DNA of 64,000 nucleotides from Sphagnum magellanicum. Its lineage: Eukaryota > Streptophyta > Sphagnopsida > Sphagnales > Sphagnaceae. Below the pieces are notes generated by a model, which had not been told where the DNA came from, made no database searches, and saw only the letters and a list, made by a program, of their open reading frames with translations. Location of the stretch: the NCBI GenBank assembly GCA_021904315.1, contig CM038918.1, positions 14,709,349 to 14,773,348 of the forward strand. The letters are read 5' to 3'. Positions 33,000 to 48,160 of this stretch are shown piece by piece (the first letter of the stretch is position 1; each line of letters opens with the position of its first letter). The position numbers were made by a program, and so were the translations under genes.

Positions 33000-34122
33000 T
33001 AATAAGGTTTAGAGGGTCCCGAGTCCCAAACCGAGTCCCAAATCAAGTCTCAAAACCAATTTGTCATCTATTAAAGTTCAATCAAATTTGTTTTTCCCAA
33101 AAAGCCTTAAATTGAAAGAATGTTTTTTTTCCATATATATAAAATCTCCATGTTGTGTTTGAAATTATAATAAAATGTCATTTCCATGATATTCAATAGC
33201 TCCCCCCATTGTCCTCATGAAGGGCCTCCCTATTGGCTTTTAGTTAATTTACATGGGTGTCAACTCTCTTTATGAATTTTGCAAGCAATACCCATATTGA
33301 GACCCCTAGAAGCACCACATGATGGACACTTGGCACCATCTTCTTTCAATTAAAAAAAGAAAAATGCGTTTTCTTACCAATAAGTTTTCAACTACATATT
33401 GTATTCAATTTTTGTTTCAACTATATAATTATATCTATTTTGAAAATTTTCATATGAATACTAAACTTACCGAATGTGTCGAGTCCTTTATTGAATTGAT
33501 ATGTATATAGTGTTAATCATTGAATAGAGTTGACATTCAAAATATTTATAGGTACAATAAATGTTATTATAATCATTAATCATACCTAATGTATTTTAAA
33601 CCTATTGTGATTTAATCATGGTACTTTCATCATCAAATGGTTCTATTCATTAGATATTGTGGAAACATTGGGTGAACAAATTTTATTTTATTTTTGTGTC
33701 AAACTATCATGGAGATGAAATTTATGAATATTGACAAGATGCCTATTAAGCATTACTAATTTTTTTAAATATAATTTCTTTGCTTTTGGAAATAGAAGTG
33801 AATGATACTTGGGTAAGCAACTAAATCACATTTAATAATAATATATTTAATGTTTTGATTGATATTATTATTATTAGTTTTGTTGTGTTTTGATTGATTT
33901 TTTCTGGTGGGATTCTTTACATAGTAGAAGACAAAAGAAATATTTTCTTCCATCATGAAATATGCACAATTCATTTCTTTGTAAAAACAAGGTATGAACA
34001 ACATTTGGATATGATTGTAATTATTTAATGCAAAAAGAAATGAAATTTATTTATCACATGATTTTGTTTTCAACGTGACAATCCAACATAACTTTTGTAA
34101 TATGTTTCAACTCTTACCAACT
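33000..34122. other. AT-rich intergenic DNA right of the RIK-like gene
   Basis: No gene is seen. GTCCCGAGTCCCAAACCGAGTCCC near 33016 is a short local repeat in the upstream flank. Beyond 33115 the sequence is AT-rich. Confidence 0.5.
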
Positions 34123-34186
34123 AAGTTTCTATTTACTTGTCTAACCAACAACCAAGTTTCTATTTACTAGTCTAACCAACAACCTT
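34123..34186. repeat. 31-bp tandem duplication
   Basis: AAGTTTCTATTTACTTGTCT followed by AACCAACAACC occurs at 34123 and again at 34154 with one base changed (TTACTAGTCT). It is a recent slip duplication. Confidence 0.85.
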
Positions 34187-34974
34187 CATTATCAATGTGT
34201 GCAACTAGGAATTGACTTTGCCTTAATTCCTTGTCCACTTTAATTCAATTGTTTTTTCAATTGTACTACAATTATATTACAATTTGTTTCTAATTATATT
34301 GTGATCATGAGCATTACATGTTGATTTTCAACTATCAATCATTCCCATGGTGCATTAATAAAACTATAAATTTCAGTTCAGTTGGGAGGAAAAGGCCCTA
34401 AATGGCAAGGTTTTTATCGCAAATTATGTTTTGATAAAAAAATCACTTCAAAATCATTTCATCAAACACAAGGATATTTTTTAAATAATAATCTCAATAA
34501 TTTTCATGCATTTTTTTCCTTCAAAGTTGAATGTTCTCCCATGTGAACATCCAATGCTAGGTTTTTTAGCTTCAGTACAACATACTTTCAAATATTACAT
34601 TTGTTCACCCAACAACCCTTAGATTTCTCAACATCATCATCATCTAATTGTTTTTCAAACTGATTTATTAACACCTACATTTGATAAATCACATTGAAAC
34701 AAAAATTGAATGAAAAATAAAACACAAAGAAAATGATGACAATGTAAATATGGCATGTAAACACACTTCATTTGCATATTCATAATTTAACTATTAACAA
34801 CTTTGTGGTAGGCTTGGCCTTAAACAATGTGTACTTTTTTAATAGGTTTATCGATTGATGCACCATCAAAGTTGCAGGTAATGGGCCCTAGCATTCAAGT
34901 ATTATAAAACATTATTAGTTATATACCTAACACACAATTGGAATGTTATTTCAAAAACGAAATTAAGTTAGTAT

Positions 34975-35265
34975 GAATGATGTTGTTTTGAATAATAGAT
35001 CAAAGTGTTAACAATAATGAATTGTAGATTGTTGCATGCATCTCAATAATCACATAATTTGCACCTTCATATAGAATGATCAATTATGTTGCGCATGAAA
35101 AGTTCATGTTAATTTTTAAACAACATTAGGTAGTTATCAATGATGTTGTTTTGGATCATAAATCAAGGTGTAAACAATAATGAAATGTATATCGGTGCAT
35201 GCAATTTATCAATCACAAAATTTGCACCTTCATATATAATTATTAATTATGTTGCATGAGGTTGT
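34975..35265. repeat. ~163-bp tandem duplication
   Basis: GATGTTGTTTTG occurs near 34979 and 35142. Each is followed by an ATAATGAA block, a TGCATGCA block, then CACCTTCATATA and AATTATGTTGC. The copies are diverged. Confidence 0.75.
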
Positions 35266-37783
35266 GGTTATATTCAATAAGCCATGGTGCCCTATCATGG
35301 TTCAATTTCCCTTGCTTGTCAAACATTTCTAGTATCAAAAACATTCTTTTGTAACAAACAATGTTGTTCACATGAAGTATAAGATGACATAAAGAATTTG
35401 ATTTCCAAAAAAAAGAAATGATTGTAATTTCCCAAGTTAATAATATTATAATAACACAATCTTTTGTAACAATGTAAATCAATGCACGATTCAACACAAC
35501 ATTTGAATATATATTTTATCACAAGTCAAATGATTAAACTTGTAACCTTTCAAGAAAGGGCAAGTATAAAAAACTTTTACCTTTGGTTACATCCTATAAA
35601 TAATATACTATAATTTTAAATTAACCTTAAATTGTTTAAAAAATCATAAAATAACATTAAAATTGAACCCTTTTGAATTAAAAAATTTCAGCTAAAAATA
35701 GTTGATGATTACTAGCAAGTAAAATAATATTCTGGGGTGGATTTTGGGGCGGATTTTGGGGCTAGTTGAATTTTCAAATTACAACACTTAAACAACATGG
35801 GTTGATGTCTATTAAATATTTAAAATGATGTAATAATGTACAAACTTACCCTTTCGTTATATATCAAAAACTTGGAAATATGAATCCGTTGGCTTTATGA
35901 AACATTTCAACTTCCATGTTTTGATCCTTTGAAATGTCAATTCATTTGCATGCAAGCATTGAATTATTTAATTTGATGCTAAAACTATTGGATTTCAAAT
36001 ATGTTTAATTTGGCGTACTAAATCATTTTTCTCAATGTTTAATCATTTTAATGCATTAATGCCAAAATAGATGGCTAATATGTTAGTGTTAGTAGAAAAT
36101 TTAAAGAAGTCAAGTGAAGTAACAAACCTATCAAATACTTTCACATATGACATCTAAGGTCAAATTTGAATGTAAACTTTCTTTTAATCAAAATGTGCAT
36201 TGATAACAAAAGTTTTGAACAATTAATTATAATTGTTGATAAATAGTATGACACAAAAGTAAACCAACAAAGTTCAAATGAAATGTAACAATAAACATAG
36301 CCATTTCCAATGTTAAATTGTACCTAGTACTTATGTAACAACTCTAACAACTTAGTTAATGATATGTTAATAACTAATTATAAATCATTAACTAAATTTT
36401 AGAATAATTAAGTTATTAAAGCCTTTTAAGGGCCGAACAAATGATTGTTGTACATATCTCTTATGGACATATGTCAAAATATAAGTGTTGAAACATACCA
36501 TATAGTGATTGTTAAAGTTTTATTGAGGGAAGCTTTTTGTGTGAATTCATTGTTTGTTTTCAAATGATGAACACAAACATATGTGCATTCAAATTTTAAA
36601 CTTTTTAATGCAATCCTTGAAAAGTTACAACATTTAATTGAATGACACACAAGGGAATTTGTTTAGTTATTGATTTGGGGTTGTTAACATAGAATGTTTG
36701 GTTGTATATATAGGTGGTAGTTTAGCGATATTATTTTAATACAAATGTTAATAATCACACAATTACCTTTCAAACTCTTGAAGGTTTATGTGCAAATGTG
36801 CATGGGTATACCACATGTGTGCATGAACAATTGAAATAAGCTAATGTATGGGATTGTGAGTGTATTGTAAAGTCTACAAATAATTGCCAAGATGTTATAA
36901 TGTAATAGGTAGTTGAATGTGAGGTGTAAGTGATTCATTTTGAACTACATGTTGTTATATCTTTAATTACATCCATGTTTAGTTAAATTTAAATGATTGA
37001 TTGAATTAGTGTTAGATTTATGTGGATTGTATCAAACTTCTTATTGCATCTAAAGTGGGAAGATTGTTGAATGTTTAGGTTGTTAGTATAGAATCAAAAC
37101 AAAAATTGTGCTAATTCATGGAAGACATGATATTATATTAACTTATAATTTTCTTTAAACTATCATAATGAAGTGAATTTCAATTGTAAAAATTATATAA
37201 TTAAAAGTTATGTGTCTTTATTTCCATAAATTTTAATAAATTTCTAAAAAAAATTTAATCAAAAAATTAAAAAATTCCATTGGTCCCAAAAATATTTCCA
37301 AAATTTAAGTTAATTTTTTAATTATAATGTGTAAATATGTAATTTCAAATGTGAAATACATAATTATAAATTGATTCTACACTTTTTTAAGTTTCTAGAA
37401 TTATATTCCTAAATATATGAGAATGTAAGAATATGAAATCCACAATAAATAATTATTAATTAAAATATGAAAATAGTTAAATGATCTTTTTATACATTTT
37501 TATACTATAACCATGTGGCAAGGGAAAAAATTATATATTAATCCAAGTTATATAATGTCAATTCAAAACTTCTATAATAAAGTATGACTCATAATTTCTT
37601 CAAAATATCCAAATATTATGATGCCACGTGCATTAGTTATTACTTTCATTATTTATGCCTATTATTTACATATTGTTAATAAATTAAAAAAATAAAAAAT
37701 ATAAATTTTTGTTCTTAAATGTCTGCATTGGTAGAAATTTTATTACAATACTTTTAATCATTTTACATGAAAAATAAATATGA

Positions 37784-37786
<3 letters not shown>
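35266..37786. other. Very AT-rich intergenic DNA
   Basis: No gene or ordered repeat is recognised. Open frames here are short and low in complexity. Confidence 0.5.

Positions 37787-37814
<28 letters not shown>
37787..37814. repeat. (TA)n microsatellite
   Basis: A pure alternating TA tract of about 28 bases. Confidence 0.95.
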
Positions 37815-37816
<2 letters not shown>

Positions 37817-38629
37817 AAAAAAGTAATGAAATTTATTTTAATAATTAAATTTTAATGATGATGATAACATCAAAATTAATATAAAGTAGAGATGGTTAAG
37901 GTCCACTAGTAGTTGTTTTACAAAAATAAAATTCAATCTAATTTTTTTTTAATGGAATGGAATGGCGTCATTTCAATTTTTGTGTTTTTAGAGTTTTTTT
38001 GTTCAATACCATAGTCACAAATGATGGAAGTGATGAACATATTTTCAATACCTTCTCCATCAACTTGCATACCATTTATTTTTTATTGAATTTGAATTTA
38101 ATATAGGAACTTGAATTCAATTCAATGTTTTTTTATTCAAATTCATAATTCATGTTGCATCTAATGTCATTTCATATTTTCATTCAGATGGAACTTTATT
38201 TCCACAAAATAAATTCATTATTTTCATCATTTCATTGTCATTAATGGTGTGCAACAACACAAAATTCAAGGTTGATTTCTTAATTTAAATTTTATGATCA
38301 TGAGTGTAATCTTTAAGCAAGGTTCCAAAGTGAGCAAAATCATCCCCCCCTCTCCCCCTTTTTATTTCCCTCATATGTTAATTTGCATATGGTTCCTAAT
38401 AATTCATTTTTATGTGAATATCAAATTTTGATTTTACTAGGCAACATGGACATGAAAAGGCACAAGTTTCATTGCACGATAACATGTGTTTTTCATGTCC
38501 ATATACATCAATAATGGAAAAGAATGATAGGGTTAATAAAAAAGATTTTTTTTTTTTTTGAAAATGTATTGAAATAATTATACTGAAACATGTATAGTGG
38601 TTGTCACCATGATAATTATGAACATCATC

Positions 38630-38750
38630 CACTTGACAATTGTGAAAACATTTCATAACAACCTAACTTGACTCATTCATTTCACCAATTCCATTTGACA
38701 ATTATGAAAACATTTTATAACTACCTAATTACCTCACTCCTTTCACCAAC
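38630..38750. repeat. ~61-bp tandem duplication
   Basis: TTGACAATTGTGAAAACATT (about 38633) recurs as TTGACAATTATGAAAACATT (about 38694). Both are followed by an ATAAC-ACCTAA block and TTTCACCAA. Confidence 0.75.
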
Positions 38751-41700
38751 CCAAGTACATGGATATGAAAAGGCAACTTAGCATATGGCATTTCATATTT
38801 GTATGTTCATGATTTGGTTGAATTCAGCTCAATAAAACTATGAAAATGATTCAATTGAAACCAATTTGAATTCAACCAACTTATATTCAATTCAATTGAA
38901 ATTTCAATGAAAAAAATAACAACGTTGAATCCAAAAGAAATGAATATTCAAATCAAATTCAATTGAGTTGCATTCAATTGAGATTATGCAAATTCATTCA
39001 ATATTAAATTATACAAATGGAATTTAATTGATACAAAATAAAGTTATCTTTTCATCAATTCATTGTCATTGGTAGTGCACAATAACATGGAGCCCAAATA
39101 ATTATGTTGAATAATAGTTACAACATTACATACAAAATGAACAACTTGAAACCATAGACTTTGGATAAATCCATAGAACACAAAAATAAATAACATCAAC
39201 ATAACATTGTAATCCCAAACAAAATGTGGTAGTCCATCTTCCAATTTGAATGAGTCATTTCACTCATAACAATCAAAATTTAAAAATGCACATAAGTGTT
39301 ACATGAACACCACGTGTACAACAATATGTCCAATTTGACTACCATAGCAATTCATTATTAATTAAGGTATTTATGATTTTTTTAATTTGATAAATATGTA
39401 TTAATAATTGGTTGAAATTTCTATAAAAATATAAGTGTCTTCTTTTTTCCTTGTGTTTTTCCCCCCCATGCAATTAGTCTTGTTGATTACTTTCACAAAG
39501 AAAATCAAGTGACTATTTAATATGTACACATGAAAAATCGATAACGTGGTGAGAGACAAAAAGTAATAATGACTCTTTCATTGCTCAAAAAATTGACTGA
39601 AAATTGACCAAGAATTTCAACCTTTATCAAATTGGGCTTCACACTACCAATGACAATCAATTAACATAAGGTCAAAATATTAATATTTTTTAAAATTAAA
39701 TGATTTTGAAGGAAAGATAATTTATGACCAAACATTAGTAATTGACGATCATAGAATTTGACTATGAAATCATTTCCATTTCCATTCATTCTAAAACATA
39801 AAACTTAATTTCACCTACTTTAAACATTTTCCTTTCTAGCACCCCTAATAATGTCCCTTGGTGACTTATTGACATTCAATCTCAATGTCCTGTTTAATTT
39901 GGTATCCCATGTTGCCCCAAAAACAAAAAAAGTTGGACCTTTCCAATCTCCCCCAATGTCCTTGTTATCATGTGTTTCAAGGGCCCTAATGCCCATTGTG
40001 GTTCAAAAACTAAAAAATAATTTTGAACTACAAAAGGCGGCATGCTCCTAACATCTTGGCAACCCAAACATCCTTTAACATCATATCCAATGCCTTTTCA
40101 ACGTCCTTTAGTGCACCCTTTTGACCAAAAGGAAAATTTTCCTATCTAACATGACACCCCTCATGGTATTTTGAACATGCCTTTTTGACACCCTTGTTTG
40201 TTGTTTGTTGCAATTTTACCATTCATTGTTACCATTATAATATTTTTGTTTTTCCCTCATCATCTTTCATCATCCTTGGTGTTTTCCAAACGTGTTTTTG
40301 TCATTGACCAAGTTTACATGGACCAAACCAAAATGCCCCATCAATCTAAATTTATGTTAAAAATGTTTGGATTTGAAATGTTTGGTAGGTCAATGTCCTA
40401 TTTAGGGATATCCTTGTAAGATGTTGGCCTAGCAACCCTACTTTTGAACAATCATAACAATTTAAAGGCTTTAAAAAACTTTGGAAATGTTAGACTTGTT
40501 TGGTTTGAAATACAATTTCCACTGAAAACTAAAGTTCATTTTTTTAATTACATGTATTCTTTGATTAATCTTATATGGAAGTATACAAAATTTCATAACC
40601 AAAAACCTAATCTTGTCAACATGGATTATACATATTACATATATATTGTTGGATCACCATTCAACCTCTCTTTGGGCAGCATACATTTGGATAAACACGA
40701 TAGGTTGACATGTGTTGGAACTTGGGTTTAAATGCATCTTCAGATTAAGCTTAATAAATGTAAACTTTCACATATTATAGGTTATGTATATGAAAAATTT
40801 AATCATAGTTAATAAACGCATTTTAATGTAACATGTTGGAATGTTTATGATTTCATGGGTGTGGGATTTTAAACACACATTTCAAAGTTGAATGATGAGA
40901 GAATTTAGATGATATTACTTTAGGTTAACACAAATTAACATGCTTTTATCTAATTTTTCATACAAATTGTGGGGAGGGGGGCAAGGGAAGGGGGCTCTAG
41001 TTTTCATTGATTTTAAAAGAACTTGAAATTAAAGAGAATATTGTTTTCAATCAATTTGAAAAGAGAAAAAAATTGGAAAGGAAAAAAATGTTTAGTTTGT
41101 TCCAAATGGAAGGTGGTTAAAAAGGGGAAAATAAAATGTCCACCCCAAGTCATGTGTGGAGGTGATATTAAAAGACTGATGGATGGGACTTCCCACTATA
41201 TTAATGAACTTGATGTTTAGAATGAATTTATTAAATCTAACTAATTTCATAAACATCACATTGATAAAAAAATGTAAACTTGTTAACTTTGATAAATGTT
41301 CTTATGGATATTTAATTTTCAATATTGGCATGAATAAATATGTTTATAAATTGGATCAAAATGTATTCACTAAAATATTACAAAAAATTAAGTTGAAATT
41401 TATTGGAATTGATTGATTGATTAACTGATTGATTTGTGTAAATAAAATATTTGGAATATAACAAATTATAATATTTCAAAATGAAATTTAAAACATAAAT
41501 TTTATTTTTTGAAATATAAATTTATTTTAAATGTTAGAATTAAAGGTTAAACCAAAAATGAAATAAAATATCAATCCAAAATTACTTGCCTACCTACATA
41601 CATATTCTTACCTACCTACCTAGTTATCTACTTAGGTTCCATGTGTCAACATCCTATAAGCTTTGAATTGGATGATTTAAGTATATTAAATAAAAAATAT

Positions 41701-42894
41701 TTAATACCAAAATGGGTTTGTAAATGCCACTTGTCATTAAATTATTGGCCTTAAAAATGCACATATGTCATTAAAAAATGTTATTTAGTTGTACATGTAG
41801 TTGCATATGCAACTTGAATTGTAAGAATATGAATATGTGTAATTGTACGTGATACAATATATACATTATCATATATATAATTGTCACATGCAACTAGATG
41901 TCTGCTACAACTTGTCTTACACAATCGTCCAAAAACCAATTGCATGTGGATCATGCAATTGCAAATTAATTGCAAAAGGTAATCACAATTTATGGGAAAT
42001 TTCTTTTAATCCCACTCATTGGAGTTATGCACATTATGAAAATAATTTTAATATCAAATCCATTAAAAAATTTATGGATATAGAATGGGGTTGCATGGAT
42101 TAAAATATAATAAAACATGTTATTTAAATATGAAACCAAATGTTGAAATTTAAAACTTTCACAATTTGCAATTATGATGTGTAGGTGAAAAATTTTATTT
42201 ACACTTTTAGATTAATGTTTGAAAACATTAATAATGTTTTATTTAATAGGCAATTAAGCCTAAAAGTGTGGTTGTTGAATGAAAAGGTAAAACACAATGG
42301 ATTTGAATGTGAATCATGCAATTTTTAATAATAACTTGCACAAAGGAATCTTAAGACTTTTAAGACTTTAGTGTGATACATAGTGATAGTAGATTCAAAG
42401 AAATGTGATTTATAGTTAACATGCAATTGATTTTATCAAAATATTAAATCTTTAAAGAATGTAGAATTTGAAATCAAGAACTAGACATCAAACATGTTTC
42501 AACTACACAAAAAATGAAAAAAGATTATAATTAAAAATTAAAATTTATTGTGATCAACTTGTATGGTTTTTAAAAAAATCTTGGGAATCTCAATTTGCAC
42601 CCAATTTGCAAGCATTGGTGCATTGATCACAAATTGGATCACTTCTTTTTCTTCTTCTTTTTTGCCACATTCTTTGCTTTCCTTTTTTTGTTTTGTAAAA
42701 TTTTTATGGCAATAAATCTTTCATCTTCACATGCATTTAATTCAATTAATGACACATATTGAAATGAAGTTGCAACCCCTACAACAATGGGATGTAGAAA
42801 ACACACATGATTTTAAATATTCATAATTTCTTTCTTAAATACATTTGATTAAAATATAATATGATGACATTTTTAACACATGTTTGTAGAATAA

Positions 42895-43060
42895 TTAATG
42901 AATTTCGAAGGTTTCATATGAAAAATAAAATATTCTTAAATATTCGTAAGGATTATGTATTTTCATTCACAAAATTTTGTTCTTTGAAACAAATTTTTTT
43001 TGTTATTATAATATTTTTATAGATAACGTAATTAGTGTCAAAGATGCTAAAGTACTATGA
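42895..43060 (+). repeat. Copy of dispersed block R4
   Basis: The words TTCACAAAATTTTGTTCTTT, then a poly-T patch, then AACGTAATTAGTGTCAAAGATG match in order the blocks at 61624-61790 and 62039-62180 that flank a GC-rich island. Confidence 0.5.
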
Positions 43061-46000
43061 TACTAAGTTAAAAATAAATAATAGAAATGACATCCATGTA
43101 TACATTACGCAACAACCAAAATGGATTTTTTTTTTAGTATGTCATATTTGCATAAGGGATGAGGATCACCAAATGAGTTTTAAAAGGCAAACAAATGATT
43201 TGATCTCATCAAGTTGTGCTTGTTTTATGGTAGCATATTCATCTTATATCTTCTCCTACAATGTTAATAACAATTCTAAAAGTTTCCATAAGTTGCAAAA
43301 ATATTTTAAATTTATATTTGAAAATCACTAATTTTTATATTGTAATTTTTTAAAAAATTATCATTGTGCAATGCAATTTGTAACAAGGACAATATTGCTT
43401 ATCTACACATCTAATTAATAATGTTCCAAATTGAATTTTAAATTTATTGATCTCTAAAAAACTAATGAAAATATCACAATTTCAATCCATCTTGAATAAA
43501 TCATTTGCATTGACATTTATTCATTTATTTTAAAAAATTGAACAATGTTAGCATAATCACATGATGCCTAACCAAACAACACATGTCATGTTGAAATAAC
43601 CTTGATACAAATAAATTTGAACCAAAAGGTAATAATGATGTGATGTAATGGATAACACGCAATAAATTTTCTTTAATTACAAAAGGAAAAAAAAAGGAAA
43701 AGTCAACTTCTTCAAATGTTCTTCAAGCACAAGCCATTAATTCATATTTATATGAAATTGAAACATGTGTTAGAAAAATAATTATTGACCAAAAAATAAA
43801 TAAATTATAGTAGGAATAGAAGGGCATCCTACATAAGGTAGATAAATGAAGGTGTTCATATAAATAATATTGTGGTTAAAGACCCAAATCTATATTTTGG
43901 TTTAGAACTTTGGATTAAGACCTCATTTGAAGGTTACCCAAGTTTTCTTGGTGTTAAGGTTCATCTTATCTTTTGTTGAACCTTCAACATCACAAAAATA
44001 TAAGGAGTTTGTGTGTGTGTGAAGTTCGAATGAGTTTTCCATATTTTTTTGTATTTTCTTGTGCTCGTTAGTAACATGATACCCATTGGGGTTCGTTTGA
44101 CTTAATAAACATTTGTAATTTATGTTTGGAGCATGTGTTTGGGTTGCGTGTTTAACAACATCAAAGGCTAAATTATTAAATGTCAAAACGACTTTAATTT
44201 TAGTGTGATGTTATAATAATAATCAACATTTGATTCTAGTGACAAGTAATTGGAACTAGTATATGGGGGATTTTTTGGAATCCTTTGTATGGTCGTCTAT
44301 GGACCATTCCAAAGACACTTTAAAAAATAACTATCTCATTTTCAAGCCTAACTAGTTCAATTTTTAAAAATAATTGCTTCCTTTTCCTATGAATTTTCTT
44401 AATACCTATTTCCCACCTTTCCTAATAAATACCTCCATTTTATATTACCTCACTCTTTTCCCCTATCCACCAACATGGATATGAAAAGACAAATTAACAT
44501 GTGTTTTTTCATGTTGATGAAATGTATATTAATTTAGATTAAATTTGACATTTACATAAATAATAATGAATTATTGAAAACCATATGAAAAGATAAGAAA
44601 AAACAAAATAGTTGTTTGTCAATAGCAATGCATAACAATGTGGAGCTCAAATTTATTAGTGCAAAACACACCAAAAGAGACATTGATCACCCGAAAAAAA
44701 TTTGTTCCATTCCATTCAAAATATATTTGAACCACTATAATTTATTTGGTAAAATAAGACGTGTAGTGGTGGATGAAATGGAGATTATCCAAAGGGGCCA
44801 ATGGGTGTTCCATTTTGTGCAGGATATGTGATGCCACATAGTGTGTTGGGTCTTATAGTGGAAGAGAATAGAAAAGAAAAATCACAAGTAAAAAATAAAT
44901 ACATAAAAATTAATGATAACATTGGTGTATGGGGTTGGACAAAGGTATGTCCATTCATTTGACACGTAAGCTCAACTAAATTTGTGAACCTACAATCCCT
45001 TGCATACCAATAGATAATGCATTAATTAATGACACCATGTGTAAAAGGCATGTATTTATGTGATATTGTGTGGAATGATGTTGTAGGTATCCAATTTGAA
45101 CATTAGATGGGTATGTATATAGATGTATCTTCATGTCTATTTGTAACATAACAATTTGTAGAGGAACATTGCATTATAATACATGCTATTTGGACAAAGG
45201 TAGAACATTATGCCATCTTCATTTGCAAATATTCATGGATTTGGGTACTTGGATTTCCATGATTGGTCATTATTGCAACCAAAGAACATTTCCAATAATT
45301 CATTGACAAATTTGTGAATATTTTGTGAGGAGAAAAATGCAAGGATAAATAATATTCAAAATATGGGTATGCTCATCAAGACTTGTGTCAACTTAACACA
45401 TTAACACATCATTGAAGAGGCCTATGCTTGATCTAAGTTCAATTTGAACAAAGATTTAGGAACTAACATCGGCATGCATATACTACAAATGTTGTTATAT
45501 GGTCAATTTTACCTTGCAATCATGCAATGATCCAGGTGAGCAACATCAATTTAAAAAGACCATAACCGTGCCAAGGGTTGTGGAATTTGAAAGCTATAAG
45601 AAGAATATTTTTCTTTTATTCCATGAGGGAATTTCTACTTTGAAAAATTTGGTGCCTAGGTTGTTCTTGATGAGATCAACAAGGAACTAATAAAGGCCCC
45701 TCATATTATTTGTGACTCACTTTCATTTCCAAGGATTGTAAAAGGAAGAAGGAGAGGCAAAGTATGAATACAATGTCACACAATAACATTACACAATGTC
45801 ACACAAGGACATTTGATGCATTTTGTTGAAAAAAATCTAGAAGAATTGAAAAGAATACAAGATGTTGTGGAGGAAGAGGAGGATGCAATGAAATTTATTC
45901 CATTTGGTGAAGACTTTCACTACCATTACTAACCTCAATGCCACATTGAGTAGTGGTTTGTTTTTGGTAGCACTTGGTCCTAGCATTAAGACATTGTAGA

Positions 46001-46214
46001 GTTACATATTTGATGTCAATGTAGAATATTAGATGTTACCATGCAATGGAAGTTTGTAGATATTTTGATTTCAAGCATTTAGAGCTCTTATGAATATGAT
46101 TTGAAGTTCCTTTCAAGAGTAAAGTATATGGATAGCCAAGGAAACTAAATTTTCCTCTGTTGGAATTTTTGGTCTGGCTCCAAATAATGTTGCTGAATGA
46201 TTTTTATGTTAGGA

Positions 46215-46400
46215 GCAATGTTTTTTTTCCCCCAAATCTTGTGATGTAGCAGCGCAAGTGCCAATCATCCATAACATGATTTAGTGAAATTTGGCTATAA
46301 ACAGAATATGAGAGTAAAAGCATTTAAACATCCTCTATATTGTTCCCTACTTATTAGAACTCGATGTAGAATTTGGCAATTATTGAGCTAGCATCCAGAG
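46215..46400 (+). repeat. Dispersed repeat R2, partial copy
   Basis: CATAACATGATTTAGTGAAA, then TTTGGCTATAAACAGAATATG, then TTATTAGAACTCG and TTTGGCAATTATTG follow the order of the R2 copies at 13160-13270 and 62690-62960. Confidence 0.6.
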
Positions 46401-48134
46401 GATGGATGTTGAACACCCCACTATGAGCTTCAGGGATGTCAGTCTGGCACCCTGTGCAGCACCCACATGGTTCTGCCAACCATCAATACACGTCTTGCTA
46501 TGGCTTGCCATCCCCCAAACCCAAGAACAGGCCCCCAACCTTTTTCCAACTTCCAAGCATTGACATCCACAAAGTTCATTGGGGGGGGGGTGGGGGAGGT
46601 CAGTGTCCTGCCTACTAGAATCCCAATCTCCTGGTTCTCATGTTTGTTCCTAGAAGAAAATGATTTCTTTTTTGTTGGTTTGCCTACCAAGGCAAGGATA
46701 TTGTGCTTAGATTCATTAGAGAGAGTATAGTATCTTAATGGATTTTGGCCCCTAGGTAGTGAGTTGGTGTATTTTTATACAAAGCTTTTTGAAAGATGTT
46801 ATTTTGGCTTGTGTTGAAACTGGAGATTAGTTATAGAGTTGTGATATCTTGAACGATTTTGGTTTCTTTCAGAGGATTTTTTTTGAAGATTATATTTTTG
46901 CATGGTGAAATATTTGAATTTCCATAATTCTTCTTTTGCCTTAAGATACTTTTTAATGTAAATGGCATGGCAAGGCCACAGTGTGACACACCCTTTTTTG
47001 GGCTTTAGTAAGAGATTGCAAAAGGCCTGGCTTTCTACAAGTGTGTGCGTGCGCTGTTCTTAAAATTTTCAAAGAACCATCGATTTTGGGTTCCTTCATT
47101 AAATATTCCAGAATCAAAGAATTGTCGGTTCCAGTTGTTTCAAAAAACCTTTAAAGAAGAACTGGCAACTTTTCATGAAAGAATCTGAAAAGAAAAGGAG
47201 GCGGTTCTCTGGCAAGTTCTTTGACTTTTTTCCTCTCTTTTTTCAAAGAACCGTGTGTATAGACACCAGAGCCGGTTCTTAGAATGGTCTGAGCGAGTAA
47301 CTGGGTATGTGCCCAGGATGATAACCGGAGGGTATCTTTATTGGGGCACATGTCAGAAACACTAGCGTCTCAATAAATTAAAGGTCATGCATCTTTTTTT
47401 ACACATTCCGGATTTCCTTGAAAAGGTGGAGAGGCCTCGTCCCTTTCATTGGTCTATCCATTGTCAGAAATTCTCACATAAACAAAAAGCATTTCAGGCA
47501 GATTGATGGATCAGGATAGGAAAGAATTGGAGATGAACTAATGGCCTTTGTTGAAGCAAAGGGCTGGAACCAATGGGATCCGCCATTGTGGACGAAAAGA
47601 ACAACAACCCCACCCAATTGCTATTGGTGAAAGAAAGAACTGGTGGTCCATTTGCCTACCATAGCCCGCCACCCTTTGCTTTTTCATTGTCTTCCTCTTC
47701 CCTTTATTATCCTACTTGCAAAGCCAACTAGAGAAAAGGAAAAATCCAACCCCTATCCCCCCCCCCTCCCAAAAGCCAAAAAGTCAGTCTTTCCAAGTTC
47801 ATTTGCTTGCAATCTTTTGTTTTGGGGTCTTTACAAGATAAGGGAAAAATCAAAAGTTGACCCATTTCCTTTTTAGTGGATATTACGATCACATGTCGCA
47901 TTGTACTATATATATATATTACAACAAAAGGTATGTACGACAAGTGATTTCACTAGATTGTGAGTGAATTCATGGATTTATGAACAGAGACTAGTGAACT
48001 GCATTCACACGTTTTATTGCACCAAACATGTGCATAGTCAATGAAATGCAGCGGGAAACAAAAACCCGATAATTTCACCCGAATATTCCTAAATGCTCTT
48101 TCATCATCCATGATAGAGAAAATAACAAAACTAG
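46401..48134. other. Intergenic DNA with repeat fragments
   Basis: A G10 tract lies at 46581-46590. 47050-47300 is rich in AAAGAACC and GGTTCTT words, including GGCGGTTCTCTGGC and AGCCGGTTCTTAGAATGG, a local inverted pattern that resembles the GAACC-rich repeat near 10740 and 15300. Open frames at 46436-46730 and 47643-47876 have no domain. No gene is called. Confidence 0.45.
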
Positions 48135-48160
48135 ATTTATTTATTTATTTATTTATTTAT
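48135..48160. repeat. (TTTA)n microsatellite
   Basis: About six TTTA units in a row. Confidence 0.9.

Larger units (their letters stand above)
37815..46214. other. AT-rich intergenic DNA with scattered repeats
   Basis: No gene is seen in 8.4 kb. Several patches share a CATTGTCATTGGTAGTGCAC-type block (38232, 39060, 44615; also 61550). Blocks with a CATGGATATGAAAAGGCAA word occur near 38757 and 44475. These look like fragments of one old dispersed repeat. Simple CTAC repeats lie at 41590-41640. Open frames such as 43035-43331 and 40444-40731 lack any recognisable domain. Confidence 0.5.

Noticed and set aside
46436-46730. Three overlapping ORFs with Pro-rich translations
   Set aside because: They overlap on both strands around a G10 tract and have no domain, so they look like chance frames.
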